From assembly GCF_032854445.1 (NCBI RefSeq), contig NC_088302.1, positions 29,667,979-29,731,978 of the forward strand: a stretch of 64,000 bases of DNA. Direction: 5' to 3'. Both the position numbers and the translations under genes were made by a program. The notes under the pieces are model-generated. The model was not told the DNA's origin. It searched no databases and saw only the letters and a list, made by a program, of their open reading frames with translations. Below, in pieces: positions 1-13,609 of the stretch. Origin of the DNA: Liolophura sinensis. Taxonomy: Eukaryota > Mollusca > Polyplacophora > Chitonida > Chitonidae. Position 1 is the stretch's first letter, and the number at the start of each line of letters is the position of its first letter.

Positions 1-32
1 AAGGTTAAAATGCTAACACAGCATTTTGGTCT

Positions 33-151
33 TGCAGCAACCTGCGAATGGTCCTCCCACCATAATGCTTGCCGCAGTCGTATTAGTGAAATATTCTTGA
101 GTATTGAGTATAAAATCACCATTCAAATAAATAAATAAATAAATAAATAAA
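33..151 (+). mobile_element. SINE-A fragment (3' part), with (AAAT)n tail
   Basis: The segment carries the 3' half of the SINE seen in full at 57954-58222: the stretch around CCACCATAATGC, then GTATTAGTGAAATATTCTTGAG, then a tail of AAAT repeats. The tRNA-like head is missing and an internal piece (the CGTGGGTTTCCCC block) is deleted. It is therefore an old, truncated copy. Confidence 0.8.
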
Positions 152-255
152 ATCGCATTTTATTCCGGAAGAGCTTTATTATACGGGAACGTAAATATGA
201 CTTTAACTGAACCGATCTCGTCATTAATCTGTTTTTGTTCATCCTAATACCGCAT

Positions 256-295
256 TGAGTGATTCATATGAGTGATTCATATGAGTGATTCATAT
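256..295. repeat. 13-bp tandem repeat, three copies
   Basis: The unit TGAGTGATTCATA occurs three times head to tail with no mismatch and is followed by a partial fourth copy. No function is indicated. Confidence 0.9.
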
Positions 296-3200
296 GAGCG
301 TATACGCATCAGATGAATTCCTACTTATACATAGTTTCGCAAAAAATCGTGGTTCTTCCTTCAATCCATGAAAGATCCTGACATTTTATGACATGTTTCG
401 TTGGAGAAACTGTTCAAACAACTCAAAAATGAGTAATAATTTGAACGTTTTTACCTATTATGTTAATGAGACATGTAACCCATTCAGTGAGAAACATATT
501 ACGACTATTTCGAATTCGGCTTAAGCAAAGCTGTGTGTCAAGTAAATGGCCAAAGTGGGTGGTTAGTTACTCCAGGCCCTCGGGGTTTCTTTAACCTGAC
601 CATTTCGCCAAGTTTACTGAAGAAGGTAGACCAGGGAAAGAGATGTGTAAAACACTTGTCAGACGTACAGTAAATTGCGTTATCTAATGTACGTGCTAAC
701 TTCTTTTGTTCCGAATGAGATACAATTGTGATAAAGAGATCTTATGTATCTTAACTGACTTGTCATTAAGGGCGACTAATTAGCCTCGTCCTGACCTGTG
801 ACGTGCTGGACATTATGCATAAAGCATGACGATGACAAGAGATAATTTATAGTTATTGTCCGGCAGTTAGTCTGAACTCTCATTATAAGGTTCAGATAAA
901 GCTTTTATCAATAAAGATTTTACAAGAAATAAATACAACGGATACAACGTGGAATGAAATGTGTCATGGTGTTCGTCGCAATTTGTAACGTTTTAATTTG
1001 TAAAATCCTTCGGAAGAAATTGAAACTTGTCATCGCTAAAACTGAGTAATCGTCAAGGTTCTAATCGTTACATGTTTTAATAAAGATTTCTGAGCCTACG
1101 ATGAAACAAAGGAGAACTGATCTGTTTAAAGAGTCCATCAGAGATTAGAGTTGCAAGCACCAGCTGAAACCGGATAGAAAAATAATGGGAATGTGAACTT
1201 ATGACAGAATCTGGAAATTAATGAAGGCCGTTTGTTTTCCTGCGAACACAGATTTCTTTCTCTAATATCCGACTTGCATTTTCATCGTACACCGGCTGTT
1301 TTCGAACACTGATAAATGTCAAATCCAAAGCGCATTGTTCAAATGGCCTGAGGTCATGAGGAACATCCTCCGTAATTAAAACAGGGAGGCAGCGCTCCAG
1401 TCTGGCATAGAACGATGTAGGTACAGCGCTCATGCCACCTGTTCATCGGAAGAAAAGCAATCAGTTTGAAAACAACAGCAAATAGGGAGGTTTAGTAGAA
1501 AGGTGGATTCTGGTTAGGATAGACCACAAGTGGCCAGACGTAGCTTTAAGTTAAAACTGTGAAATTTTAGAAATCCACTTGTTTATTCAGCTGACATGTA
1601 AAGCTGACCAGCTGAAGTCTCTCATATTAACCAGTACAGGGTGATTACAACGAACTCTACACGCAACGAGAGCAATGCGAAGAATTTTAACGTTTCACTG
1701 TCTTTCAGTATTATTTCACTATCTTTATAGGTATTTTTCACTGTCACCCATCATGAGTAAAAACAAGCTCAAAGGGGTTTTATTACCACCGGATTACTTA
1801 TAATTTGACTCAATTTGTATTTTTATTTTTATAAATGAAATGAAATGAAACAGCTGGACAGAAAACATACACTGCCCAGATAGTACTTTCCATTTTGCTC
1901 CCCAAAACGACACATGCATTTAAATATAGAATACGAAACAACTGAATTGGAACAAATATAGTTCTCCTACTTTGTTGTCCATGGGCTGTGTTTTACTGTT
2001 AGGCGTCGTGTAGAATGTTTTCAAAATAGTTAATGAATGAAACATTTTGATTCGTTTAGTTGTCTTCACAGGCAATAATCTTGGTGTTAAAATTCTCTGA
2101 TATCCATTGTAAGTCATTTTCGTTTCTTTTGATTCTATAGTCTGCAATGAAATTAGCAACATAGTAAGTAGGTCACATCCTAGATTTTAAACATCTGAAT
2201 CTATTTAACATTGTTTAACGTTTTTGTTTTAAAAAGTGCTGTTCATTTCCAACAGCAGAAACATATCATTCATATGAAATGAATAAAGTATAATTTTTAC
2301 CACGTCTTTTGATCGCAGACTGGAGCGGTTCTGGTTTTTGTCAGCGATCAATAGAAACGTGTTCATGTCAAAGCATTGCTGGAGTTGTTTCCAGTTTTCA
2401 GAAACATCAGCAGTATTCTCATGTATTGAATGAATGTAAAAGCTGACGAGTTGTGTGTCTGTTTCTGAATCACAGCTAACCTTATTTGACGTCCCCGTTG
2501 GTTGATTCAATTGAAAGGCGAGGAGCAAAAAGGCGAATAGCAGCTGCCCATCTAATAATATTTAGCGATGGCAATGCAATGTGGGGGCAAACGCATTCGA
2601 CACAGAAGAATATCATTTTTTTCGAAAGCCCTTTGAGCAAATCTCTGCCCATCTAAGAATAAGCAAACTGCATACACATGCGTTGCTAACTGAAATCATT
2701 CGTGTGTATGAAGTCATCTCAGCTTTCCCTGGCTACTGAACTGCTTTGTCAATATTAATAGACGGATGGTAGCAAGACTTCTTCCTTTCAATGTTTTTGC
2801 GGACGTCAGCATTGCTAAAAATAGGGTTTAAAAGCTGACTTATTGATTGATTGATTGATTGTTGTTTAACAGATTCAGATTCACTTTTACGAAGGCTGTT
2901 AGTTTCATGAATGAATGTAAGAAACCAAAAGTACCTATATTAACTCACCAGCCTTTGACAAGTAACTAACCCACTTTTCCACATGTGAATAACTGATTAT
3001 CACCCATCTGGTGCAAGCCAATTGACCTCCAACTAAGTTCATACGACCATGAGGCCATGTAAACGGCTCTTTCACCGCTGTCAGCCACATATAGCCAGGC
3101 AGTGATATCTCGAAAATGCACTGTCCGAACATCAGACACTTAACCATATATTTGTGAATAAAATTAATGTACCATATATGTTTGTGAGTAAGCCTACACC

Positions 3201-3511
3201 TTTTGAAACAAAACATAAAAGTACAATTTTTCAGTGGAAGACTTGAATTACTATATTTTTGTTTAATTAGTGTTTATCAGTGGACGATAGAAACCCGGAT
3301 CAAATGTTCTTCGCCCCAGGCACTTCACAAAGTGACAGACTTAAAGCAGCAGTCACACCAGAGAAAACTGGATTCGAGTGGTCAGCTAGTGGCCAATCTG
3401 CTGTTCCTACTTAGGCAGAGAGGGCCATGTATACACACAATTGTGTATGAGAAACCACGAACATCAAAATAAATGCGAATCAGTCACACCCATTAAAAAG
3501 ATGACAAACTT

Positions 3512-3640
3512 TAACTGACGTGACAGTGTGTTTAATCACAGTGTAACTGACGTCACAGTGTGTTTAATCACAGTGTAACTGACGTGACAGTGTGTTTAAT
3601 CACAGTGTAACTGACGTGACAGTGTGTTTAATCACAGTGT
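3512..3640. repeat. 32-bp tandem repeat, four copies, with CRE-like cores
   Basis: The unit begins GTGTAACTGACGTGACAG and continues TGTGTTTAATCACA. Four near-identical copies are present. Three contain TGACGTGA; one (near 3547) contains the palindrome TGACGTCA, the consensus cAMP-response element recognised by CREB/ATF proteins. Whether any copy is used is unknown. Confidence 0.9.
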
Positions 3641-6600
3641 GTTGACGCTATCAATCTGTGTATTGATCGTTTAATACTTAAAGTGATGAAGCGTTTCTAA
3701 TGCACAGTAGGCCTGATGTTTCTGCTGAGGACAAACTCTCCTACTGTTAAAAGAAATGTTAAAACCTCATATTTTAATGTCTTGGAAGGCGGAGTCCAGG
3801 GTTTCGTGTAGAAATTAGATGTTCTCAAGATCTGATAGGAAATATATCATACGAACGATAGATCATTCGTTAATGGGTTACGCCAAGGCTTCGTGAAATT
3901 GAGACGCCGTGCCGTCCATCCAGTTAACTTCGCCCAAGGAATGAGCAAGCTGCTCTCTACAACAAGACAAATATATCAGGCACTCGGATTGTAAAGATGG
4001 ATGCACGCATTGTTTGTCTGATAATGTAACGAAACATTCGGTTTGCTTTTGGAAAACAGAACTTGCCCTAACTTGTGTTTTTTATTCGGTTGACAAAACT
4101 GTTAGACAAGGTTCCAATGTATAGTAGGTATTAAATGGCTTACCATGGTAAGCAACAAAATTCAAAAGTCAAAGATGTATAATTGTAGAAACGAAGGGAT
4201 TAATATTTAAATACCTGTTTAGTCATGGCAGTCCTCAATATTAAGTTTAAGCTTAACTTGTCGAGGTTTGCTTTCTACAGGACGTCCAGGTTTTCAATAT
4301 TTACCTAACAGATGTCTGACTTTGTGTATAAGTTTTTCAAAGATTCGGATACACGATCTTGACTTCGATGAGTAGATCAAGAGCGTGGGCAGATCAACAA
4401 CTGCAAATTACAGGCCAGGGCATTTCTAGACAAAGAAATATTCTCATCAGTGCATATTACCTGGTTATTTATACAAGGTATAACGTCTAAAATTCCATGT
4501 ACGGCGATGTCTTGTTTGTATCTAACCATCCGTATATACTAGTACCATACAATCACTAGACGTATGCAATATGCAGTAACATTGTACAGTGTAAGAAAAA
4601 TCAATAAAGTATGTTGACAGTAGAACATATCTATGACACTACTTGTATGGACAAGAAAAGGCTGTTCAAAAAATAGCGGACTGTGAACACCTGTTGTATC
4701 ATGTAGGTTAACTTTTTGAGAACGTCAACAACCAAAGGTTATACATGTATATCGAACTGCATGCGTAGTTATGCTTTCTTGTAGATGAAGTACATACAAT
4801 ATATGCTTAGCGATCTAACCCAGTCAAAAGTCCTTTTCCAAATTATGCTTCCCTTCAAATCTGATATCATAGAACACTATCAGTCAGTCTACTGTCTGAA
4901 TCAAGATTATGTTAGCTGCCATTATGTACTTGAAAGATGCTTATGTTTCACATTTCCCATTGGCCAAATGTCTTTTTATTAGTGGCCCGTTTATATACTA
5001 AGCCATTTACTTTCTCTGATATACTCTAGTAAAGCCGTCATCGTATGAATAACAAAACACCAAAAAAACAGTTTCCAACATAACTTGGATTAAGATAATC
5101 AATGAAGCAAAATAGGTACTCGTTGGTTTGTTGCAGACGCCATTGGCTGGCTCTACACCAATCTGATGAAGAGTTTTAAACCACATGTTTCGGAATATTA
5201 TACGTCTGCACTATTTACTGCTGATTGTTTTTCGACAGGAAATGAAGGAAAATGGTCAGTCTTATGTATAAATAGCCTGAGACATACTGATTGAGGAATA
5301 CTGTACAATAGCCATGCCAAGAAACCAATAAGCCATCCTGTCTTCGTTCGAACGCCATCCCTAACACTGAACACACGTGCTCGTCTTCGTTTTCACAAAC
5401 AAGAAATCTTGATGAAGACTACTAATTTCAAATGTGAATCGCGTGATCTTACACTGATTGACCAAATCCCGAGGTATAGTCAGCTGCCTTTTTAAATAAA
5501 ATATACGCTCTACATTTGCAAGTCATAGTTGAAGCTATACGCGCTACGGTCACAAATGCTACTGGTATCTGTACCCTTTCGTTTGGAGAGAGGCATGTTT
5601 TCCAAAGCCTCAATCAATCAATCAATCACTCAATCAGTTAGCTGATACATGTGCTCAAGTGAGTGGACGCTGTGATTTAAGAGACGCCCAAGGACATAAA
5701 TGGATCTAGATCCTGTTACACAAGCTCCAATGCCGAAAACGTTATCAAATTCGAAAAAAAGAGAATTCCTTCTACTGTTATTGTTCGTAAAACATTACTC
5801 TCGCTTCTTGTGCAAATAAAATACCCTTGCTAACCAGCTCTGGTTTTCTCAGGGAATTCGGTGTTAATGTCGCGACGATCGTAACACAGACCCATCTCAG
5901 AGCGCAGAACATATAAAATAAATGGACAGAGTCGCAGAGATTTGTCCTCGTTTCCTGTTGAGCTAAAAGCGTTCTAAAAGCCCCGGCCGCACAGTAGTAC
6001 CGCTGTGGGATCAAATTGAAAACGTATTAAATGCGAGGCTGTATTTATGGCGAATATGACACGGCAAACATCCATTATATGTGACACTAAAATCGCGAGG
6101 CAGGACAGAGACGCGGGTGAAGCAAATTGAATCCTGCGTTTATTATTAATACCCGGGGTAGTTAAGTGTGGAACAATGCACCCGCAAGGCTGATTGCGAA
6201 AACGACGACAGGCGCATGGATGGATACGGCCATGGTAATTGAGGAATGATCAATGCTGGCACATGGTAAAACACAGTACCTCTATTCGAAGTGTTGAGAG
6301 TTTGGCTACACTCCTGTGATAATACCGGATGTGATTTTTGATTGCGGCCAATAAAAGCACATGGTATTTCAATAATTATGGATTTTTATTTTTTCCAGGC
6401 GTAGCACTTAAAGCAATTCTCTACACTGTGAAACACAGTGATTGAAATATAAACGATGACGCAAAGACCGGTATTGTAGACCGTGGGGGTTTGATGGGCC
6501 TCCTCATCGTCAGTCGCCCACCTTCTGACACCAGGCTCTAAAAAGAAAAAGATTAAACTGTTTAGGTTTCATTACAAAAAAAGGAACATTCAATGCTTAC

Positions 6601-6974
6601 GAAGCATACGAAAACTTCCGAAAAAAACTTCGATAGACTTTCGGCGGATATGTACAAACATGCAGTTGCTGAAAAGAGAGGCTCCTAATCTCTGGTTGGT
6701 TCTAATGCTAAGTTAAGGCAAAAGGGATGGCATAATGTAGACGGGTGGTGAATGCTGTGGAGGATCAGAACGGGAGATGCAAAAACAAACAGCATAGCCC
6801 ATTAAACGCACCAAGTGTCTAACAAATTCACATAACAGTATATAGTTTAATTATACGAAACAGTTCAAGTGAAAACTGAGGTCATTAAACTCACAAGGCG
6901 TTCCTGAAACTCAGCAAGTGACCTGTATATTTCAACGAAGATTCTCAAATCCCGCTCTTCCAATTCTTATTTCC

Positions 6975-7280
6975 CACCGGGGTTCTAATATACACCTATT
7001 CACGGTGGTTATGGACTTACTAGCTTTCATTTGATGTTCCTGAACTCTCAATGTGGTCCCAACTCTCTCACGGTAGTACCCACACTCCGGTGGTGCTTGA
7101 TACACTCCCATGGTGGTTCCTAAAGCTCTACGGTAGCTCATATAAACTTCCACGATGGTTCCTCAGCTGCGGCTTGATACCTGCACTCCGATGGTGGATC
7201 CTTTACTCCCACGGCAACCCCTATAAATTCCCATGGCGGTTCCTATAAACTTCCACTTGGGTACCTATATTCTCATGCTG
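6975..7280. repeat. Degenerate tandem repeat of about 27 bp
   Basis: About ten diverged copies of a unit resembling ACTCCCATGGTGGTTCCTA can be followed across the segment, with variants such as CACGGTAGTACC and CCACGATGGTTCCT. The weak open frames across it are a by-product of the repeat and show no protein-like signal. Confidence 0.7.
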
Positions 7281-9737
7281 GACCCTAAATTGTAAGGCGA
7301 AAATACCCTACGCCTGTTCAGAATTAAGACTCTCTCTGAGCCCTGCTGGCGGCTATGCAATGCTTATACTCAACTTTTAATTGTGCTTCAATCCTGCAAG
7401 GCTGACCATTGACTGAAATATTGTCTGACTAACTGACTTTTGGATATGTTGATGAAAACTCACCACAAAGTATCAATAAAAAGACATAGTTGTACGGAGT
7501 TTCCTGCCGTTTTGCTGTAGAGGACTGTTTGATTACTAGACTAATCGTTACCGAAGCCTTGTCTATTGTCGGTATGACAGAGCTCCCTGCGGTCCTGACC
7601 CATCTCCAGCCCACGGATCCGTGTTTTCGGCCAAGTTCGTCGTCTTTGACAACAATTTGTCTTCATCCATAATCATTATCATATGAAGTTTCTGCGGATG
7701 TAATTGTAGAGCGCGCCATCAACGGGACAAACTGAGAGGCACTCGAAAAGACCAATTTGTGTCATCAATGCAGGAAATATTGCGGAGTAACTTCCGGTAC
7801 CATTATCTGTCATTCTCTGGGAAAATCACATGCTGTGACTTTCTGTAATTGCCGCTTTTATGACAGCTCCGTCGGATGAATTTTGAAGAACAATTTTTGC
7901 TCTGTTGTAGAAAATTTTGGAAGGCGCCATGCTGCTGTATAGTGTTTCCTGGAATCACATGACAGAACACTCTATTATTTGTTTTACTTTTGTGTCATCA
8001 CCATCGGACAAAGTAATGTCTACTAGCGATAGACCGGTACGTTATAGTTTGCTTCCAATTAAATAGTGTTATCGCAAATGGTAAAGCTGTTTATGTTTTT
8101 TTTTGGCTTATAATCCTGATTACCATTTTGTTATTGATTATTCTGTTGTTACAACACGTACACCTACCTGGAATAAGCGATCGGTAAAATCTAGCCACAG
8201 TTGTTCGTGTTTCTGTAGACTGCCACAATGTCAGTTTTTCAAGGAAGTATTTTTCATTTTTCTTGGAACAAACAATTTCGGAATTCATTGCTTCGCATTT
8301 TAATGTAATTTACATACATTAAGAAGCAAAACTCCGCCAAAACCGTGACTTTTGGCAAATGGCCCTGGGCTTGTACACTTCCTAGTTGTGTTTTAGGGCT
8401 TATGGTCTCTGAGGCCTTACGTAGCAAGACAGAGATTACCGACGAGAATGTTCTGGCAGGTTCACGATAATGACATTTTTGTTTTAGTTGGAGGCCGTCA
8501 TCTAGTGATGTATACCTCTCTGTAGGGCTGTGTCATTGGTCTAGATCTGACGAAACGACATTAATGATTGATTGAGAGCCGACCAACATACAAGGAATGA
8601 AGGCATGAACACAACATAAAACCCAGTCATATTTAAATGTTCGTAACGAAATACGCAATAAAGAAGAAAACAGCAGTCTCGTGTTTATTATGTGAGTGGT
8701 CATTAAAGAGGTTGTAAGGGGCCTGCTTAATTATACCCTTTATGAATTGTCCGCGACTTGAACTTTCACTGTGGTGAAATATTCAGTGGTTATTGCTCGA
8801 AGTGCTCTCAATGGTATCCCGCGGCGTCGCGGTCGGCAGGCATTAACCAACTTTCCTACATACATTTTATCTGTTACCTGTGTTAAGCTATGCCCGCCCA
8901 CTCAGGTGAGACAAGGTGAGATGTTTAGCATCTGTCATATTGCCGGCATCCACTGACCGTTTGCCAGTATATGGTCGATGGTTGGGTCGCCTGTGTTGTA
9001 GCACCAGAATTTAGGTATGGTGTAGCCCGGGGATTACACGCGTCTCCCTGCCCCCTAGACCTAACTGTGTGATTAACCGTCATCTACTGACTGGCTTCTA
9101 CTCACAACCGTCTCACTGTTACTATTAATCTTGTTATTTAATTTCCCACAGGGGCGCGATTTCAGACGGTATGAATAATATCAATGATGACGAGTGATTC
9201 CATTTGGTATGGCCTCGTACCTAGAGCACGACATGTTGTGTGGGGTCGTTCTACAGTGCTGGAGGTTTGGTGACCAGTGCGGCACGCTCTAGCACCAGTT
9301 TAAACAACAATGAACACCCTGGCGTCTCCACCACGTGCTGCGCTCAATGACACCGGGTCGTCATCACATTAAGCTGCCTGATTGATGTCTTACTGACAGA
9401 ACCAGCGCTATTTCATCTGATCAAACCCTGCAGATCGACCGCAGGCGAGACGCCCACCGATCAACAAACACAGCCGCTGTGTTTCGTCAAACTCCAAATG
9501 AAAACTACTGCCGGAAATCTGCAAATATAGACAATTCCATTCTCACTGTTACCAATAGCCTCCTCACGGATGACATACAGGCCACGCTGGCAAGAAACCT
9601 ACATACATATTACAAATTCACTTATATTGGTATTGGTGAGGTTCATGGGTAAAGGAAAGGCTGCCCAGCTCAAACTATTTTTTGCTAGGTACCTGATACA
9701 CCTAATTTATCAAACTAGCATATGGTATATATGCTTG

Positions 9738-10035
9738 TATGCTTGGGGTTTTATGTCGTACACAATAATTTTTCAGTCAAATGACGACGAGGAGTCTTGT
9801 GGTGTATATACATATATTGTGACTTCTTGTGGAAGGGCGATTCCATACCGTCAGAGTGCTGTCGCCACAAAAGGCTAGATATGACACCCCAACCCAATCG
9901 CATTATACTGTCACCGGGCCAACAAGTCATGTTTCCTTGCTCTAACCTCTCAGTGCTGAGAGCCAAGCGAGGCAACAGACAGTACCATTTTCAATGTCTT
10001 TGGTATGACCCGACCCGAGTTTGATCCCTGGCATG
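9738..10035 (-). mobile_element. SINE-B copy, head truncated
   Basis: Read on the minus strand, this matches the element at 19386-19698: a B-box-like GGGATCAAACTCGGG and GGTCATACC near the head, then GGCCCGGTGACAGTATAATG, a CAGCACTCTGACGG segment, and the tail TCGTCGTCATTTGACTG with CCCCAAGCATA. The A-box end (GGCCTAATGGTTAGAGCG in other copies) is not found, so the copy looks 5'-truncated or strongly diverged at its head. Confidence 0.75.
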
Positions 10036-13000
10036 TGGTACAGAGAGACTCTCGTGCGTGGATGTATTTCTGCTTTGCTGCGAGATCGGTGTTCAGTACC
10101 CAGACGGATTATATCGACGTATTAACCGAGTGATAGCTTGAATCATCTTCGCTCTGCTGTCAGCATTAAATGGTCATCTGTGAATCTTTGGTCATCTGAG
10201 AATGTATACAATGCCTGGGTTACAGGGTGGGAGGGTGTTTCTTTTGTGTGTTTGCTCAAAGCTCTCTGTTTTTGTCCACTCATAATAATAAGTCGACACC
10301 CCCGGTACAAGAGAAATGTTATTCCAAACAACGGTTACCTTAAACACATTTAGATTATGACATTATCGCCTCCGCCTTGCTAAGAAAATCCTTCATACCA
10401 TTCACTTGGCAGGTCAGTCATTCAGTGAAACAACCGAACAGTCAGTATGATCGAGAATTGTACCTTGAAGATCGTATGATAATTTTTTTTTAAATCAAGC
10501 GTGAAAAGTGCCCCATTTAAAACACAGACTATCCAGCGCTGAGAAGCTGTGTAAGAAATGGTGACTATTTCTATGCCGTGTGCTCCAGAACATGCTGTAT
10601 GCTATGCTTATATTTTAGGCTGTTATAAATCCTTTCATAACATATGAAATGCCTGTTAAAATGTTGGCTCTTTGGTTTTCGTGGATATATGGCCTATATT
10701 CTGTCATAACTACAGGGTGATAAATAGCATGTTACAGCCGCTTAGGTTAGTCGTTGTGCAGTATGTTGTTTCTGGGTCTATTTTAGACAGCCCTAACCCA
10801 TTGATTACGCAGAGTCTGTCATCGTAAACACAGGCCGATTTCATACAAGAAAGGCGGACACATCACACCTGCCAAACTTACATTCATTCTGGCTTTGGGG
10901 GATCACAACTGTATAGCTTCAAGGGCCATCATGGGATATCTTATTGGAGCGATGTGTCAAGACATCCGACCGCTCAAGACTGTGTGCCAGTGACAAGAGC
11001 GGTTCTTTCATCCCTCTCCTATAACAACACAAAAGACATCGATTATGCTGTGAAATATTTGATAACTGTTTTCATCGGCTGATTTCGTGTTTTCATACGT
11101 CCCATTGCTGGCTTTATTGGCAGCTTCCAAGCACGGAAATGATTATTGATTTGTGGGGCCTTGATTAGGAAATGTGCAAATCAGTTAAATAATGGTGATC
11201 TGAGGTGAAAATTAATTATTCAACGCATGTCAAACATCGCGATACGATATGCTAAAGACGCCGTGTTTCCCTCTGCCTGAATTGTAAGCAGTACTAATTT
11301 ATGAAACAGAGTCGTGTGTTAGCATATGCCGAGACGTGGTAATTGGTACCATTCGCTTTGAATCGAATCGATGTACGAGTTAAATATTAGCTGTGTGCTA
11401 ACAATCGCTAACGAACCCATTTTAATTAAACATCACCAAAGCGCCTGCCATTCGTGCCAAGGTTAACTATTCTTAATAATAAGTTTTCAATATATGGCGC
11501 AAAAAGTAATCATGTGATGGAAGGAACACTTGCGACAAACTCAAAAAAACATCGCAGCATGGGTTTTCGGGAGAATGCTTGGGAGATAGCCTCATTGCTG
11601 TTGATAGTATATCATCCCTGTCCCTAGTGTGTCCCAGATCAGGTGCACCTTGGCTGTGTTGTGTAGACAACAGGGCCCCCACCCTGATAACACTGTAGTT
11701 ATACCCTAGAGACCTGAACTGACGGCGAACCGATAAGGTGCGCCTGCTAAAGATGGCAATACTCGCCGTGAGGTCGCAATATCCAAGCCATTTCCACGGG
11801 CGTTCAATCGCTTTCGGTCATTAATAGTACTATCGCTGAATTATGCATTTTCGTTTGAAGAGACCTTGAAAGGAAGAGATAGTCGGTCGAATCAGAGCCC
11901 AGTCACCATTGATTGACGGCGTCTGTGATTGGATTTTATTTATGCCGTATCTGTTTTCAGGAAGATAAGGCGTTTAGAGAGTTTCCATCGAAGCGCTGAC
12001 TCTGAGACAGGAAAGAACTGGCAGAGCCGGCTTTCATCTTATCAGGCTTCCAAGAGCCGTGGCGGCTAATGACATTTCTGTGCGAGAAATAACGCCATGT
12101 CCGTGCTACCGGCCTAGTGTGCCGCTGTCCCAAGCCAGCTCCTTTTATAAAGAATTATTATTTTAATACCGGGTATTGCTTGCGCCCACTATCACACAAA
12201 TGTCAATTAGGCGACCCCATTCAGAGACATCACAATAGTCAGGGGAAATGTGGAAAACGCTGTAATATAATAGTGCTGTGAAATCATGAAAAAAGCAATA
12301 TCGTATGAACGAATTTCATGAGCGGGCGTACACGAAACGGAATCTTTGGTTTGGCAGCCACCTGGCCCTGGACGGAACCTTCAGTAGTTCTTTTGTTCGC
12401 AACTGAGTACTAGGTTACGTCCTTTTCCGTGTTTCTAAGGGTGTCATCTGGGTTTAATTCGTCATCATTGCAAGAGCTAGTGTCAAAATGGCTCTCTGGC
12501 TCAGGAAGTGTTCGGCGAGAGATGCTTGAGAGTGGGCTTTTATGGGAATTTCCCCTCTATTTTCCAGCTGTCTCGATGTGCTGATGTAGGTTAGAGGAAA
12601 TCGAAGGGTTTTCTGAGCTCGAGACAGGATAACATACCGGACTGGCTGTAAAGTCATCTTAAATAGATTCATCCTATTCGATTAGTTCTGCCTCGTCATC
12701 ACCACAATGCCCCTCACACAATCGCCTTCTCCGCGTCAAACAACGAAGAACACTCGTTAACAAATATCGGCAGCTTCCAATTTTGTGCCTCATCTATTAA
12801 TAATACGATCACTGCCGGTAGTGTTAACAGTTCCTCAGCACTGGCCACCGTGCTTGCAGCCGCGTTGTTAGTGCCGGAGAATTAATCTAGGGATCTGCCC
12901 TGGGGCCAGCCTATTGTGCATCTTGAATGAAGATATTGTGATTACTAGAAAACTCTAAATAATGAAAGTGCACTTATTGCCGAGCATCGGACGTCCATCA

Positions 13001-13458
13001 TCCCAGCTTCTTCTCAAGCAGATCTTGTTTTAACCAACAGTACCACTGCCACATATTACTGCTCTACGCCGGCGGCCTTCAATCTCAATGCGGTCCGCCA
13101 AGTATTCTTTCAAACATTTGAAAACCACGTAATCGAAGTTATTTTGTTTGGACGAAGTAATGGTTTTTTTATGCTCGTTGGTAACAGCGTTCCTCTGAGC
13201 ATACCAACCGCAGGGAGTAGTGTTCCTCGTTAGTACAGGTGTGACTGGGCCCACATACGGCAGACGGCCGGGCAGTCGGGCGTTGCTGGCGTTGGTGGTC
13301 GTACTGTTATCCCCGCCTGCTGCGTCAGTCTGCGGGTCGATGCGCCTCAGTGTGGCGACTACTCTTCTTGGAGAGCGGATCCATCGCTCATTGATTCTAA
13401 CAGCAGTTACACCTGCGGACTAGGCCGGGAGTTGTACTTCTGCTTGTTTCCTCTTCAG

Positions 13459-13609
13459 ACACGGCATGTGGTGTCAATACCGCGCTGCCCTTTGCGTTAG
13501 TTTTATCTCGGGAGAGCGGGAAAGTTAATATTCCGATTCTCCTTTTCCGAAGATAAAAAAGCCCGGATAGCTATGGGGTCGGAGGAAAATATAGTTGTGT
13601 TCTGATAAC
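13459..13609 (+). promoter_or_regulatory. Probable 5' leader of the channel gene with two upstream ORFs
   Basis: An in-frame TAG at 13592 limits the main frame, so the first usable ATG is at 13610. Two short upstream ORFs precede it: 13466-13528 (20 codons) and 13573-13605 (10 codons), the second ending only four bases before the main ATG. A strong acceptor-like tract, TTTCCTCTTCAG, ends at 13458, so this leader may belong to a second exon with a non-coding exon further upstream. The transcription start cannot be fixed from sequence alone. Confidence 0.45.

Larger units (their letters stand above)
1..13458. other. Upstream region with no recognised gene
   Basis: No confident coding exon, rRNA or tRNA is visible here. 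The region is AT-rich with frequent stops in all frames and contains the SINE fragments and tandem repeats listed separately. Short CAAT/GATT runs near 2845 and 5610 are simple repeats. Three minus-strand blocks between about 1.2 and 2.6 kb have a protein-like composition and are discussed as a finding, but no family was recognised. From about 13.0 kb the sequence becomes richer in CpG, which fits proximity to a promoter, although no TATA box or other core element was identified. Confidence 0.6.

Noticed and set aside
3512-3640. Regular 32-bp repeats considered as a CRISPR array
   Set aside because: Copies are directly adjacent with no unique spacers, and the sequence is clearly eukaryotic.
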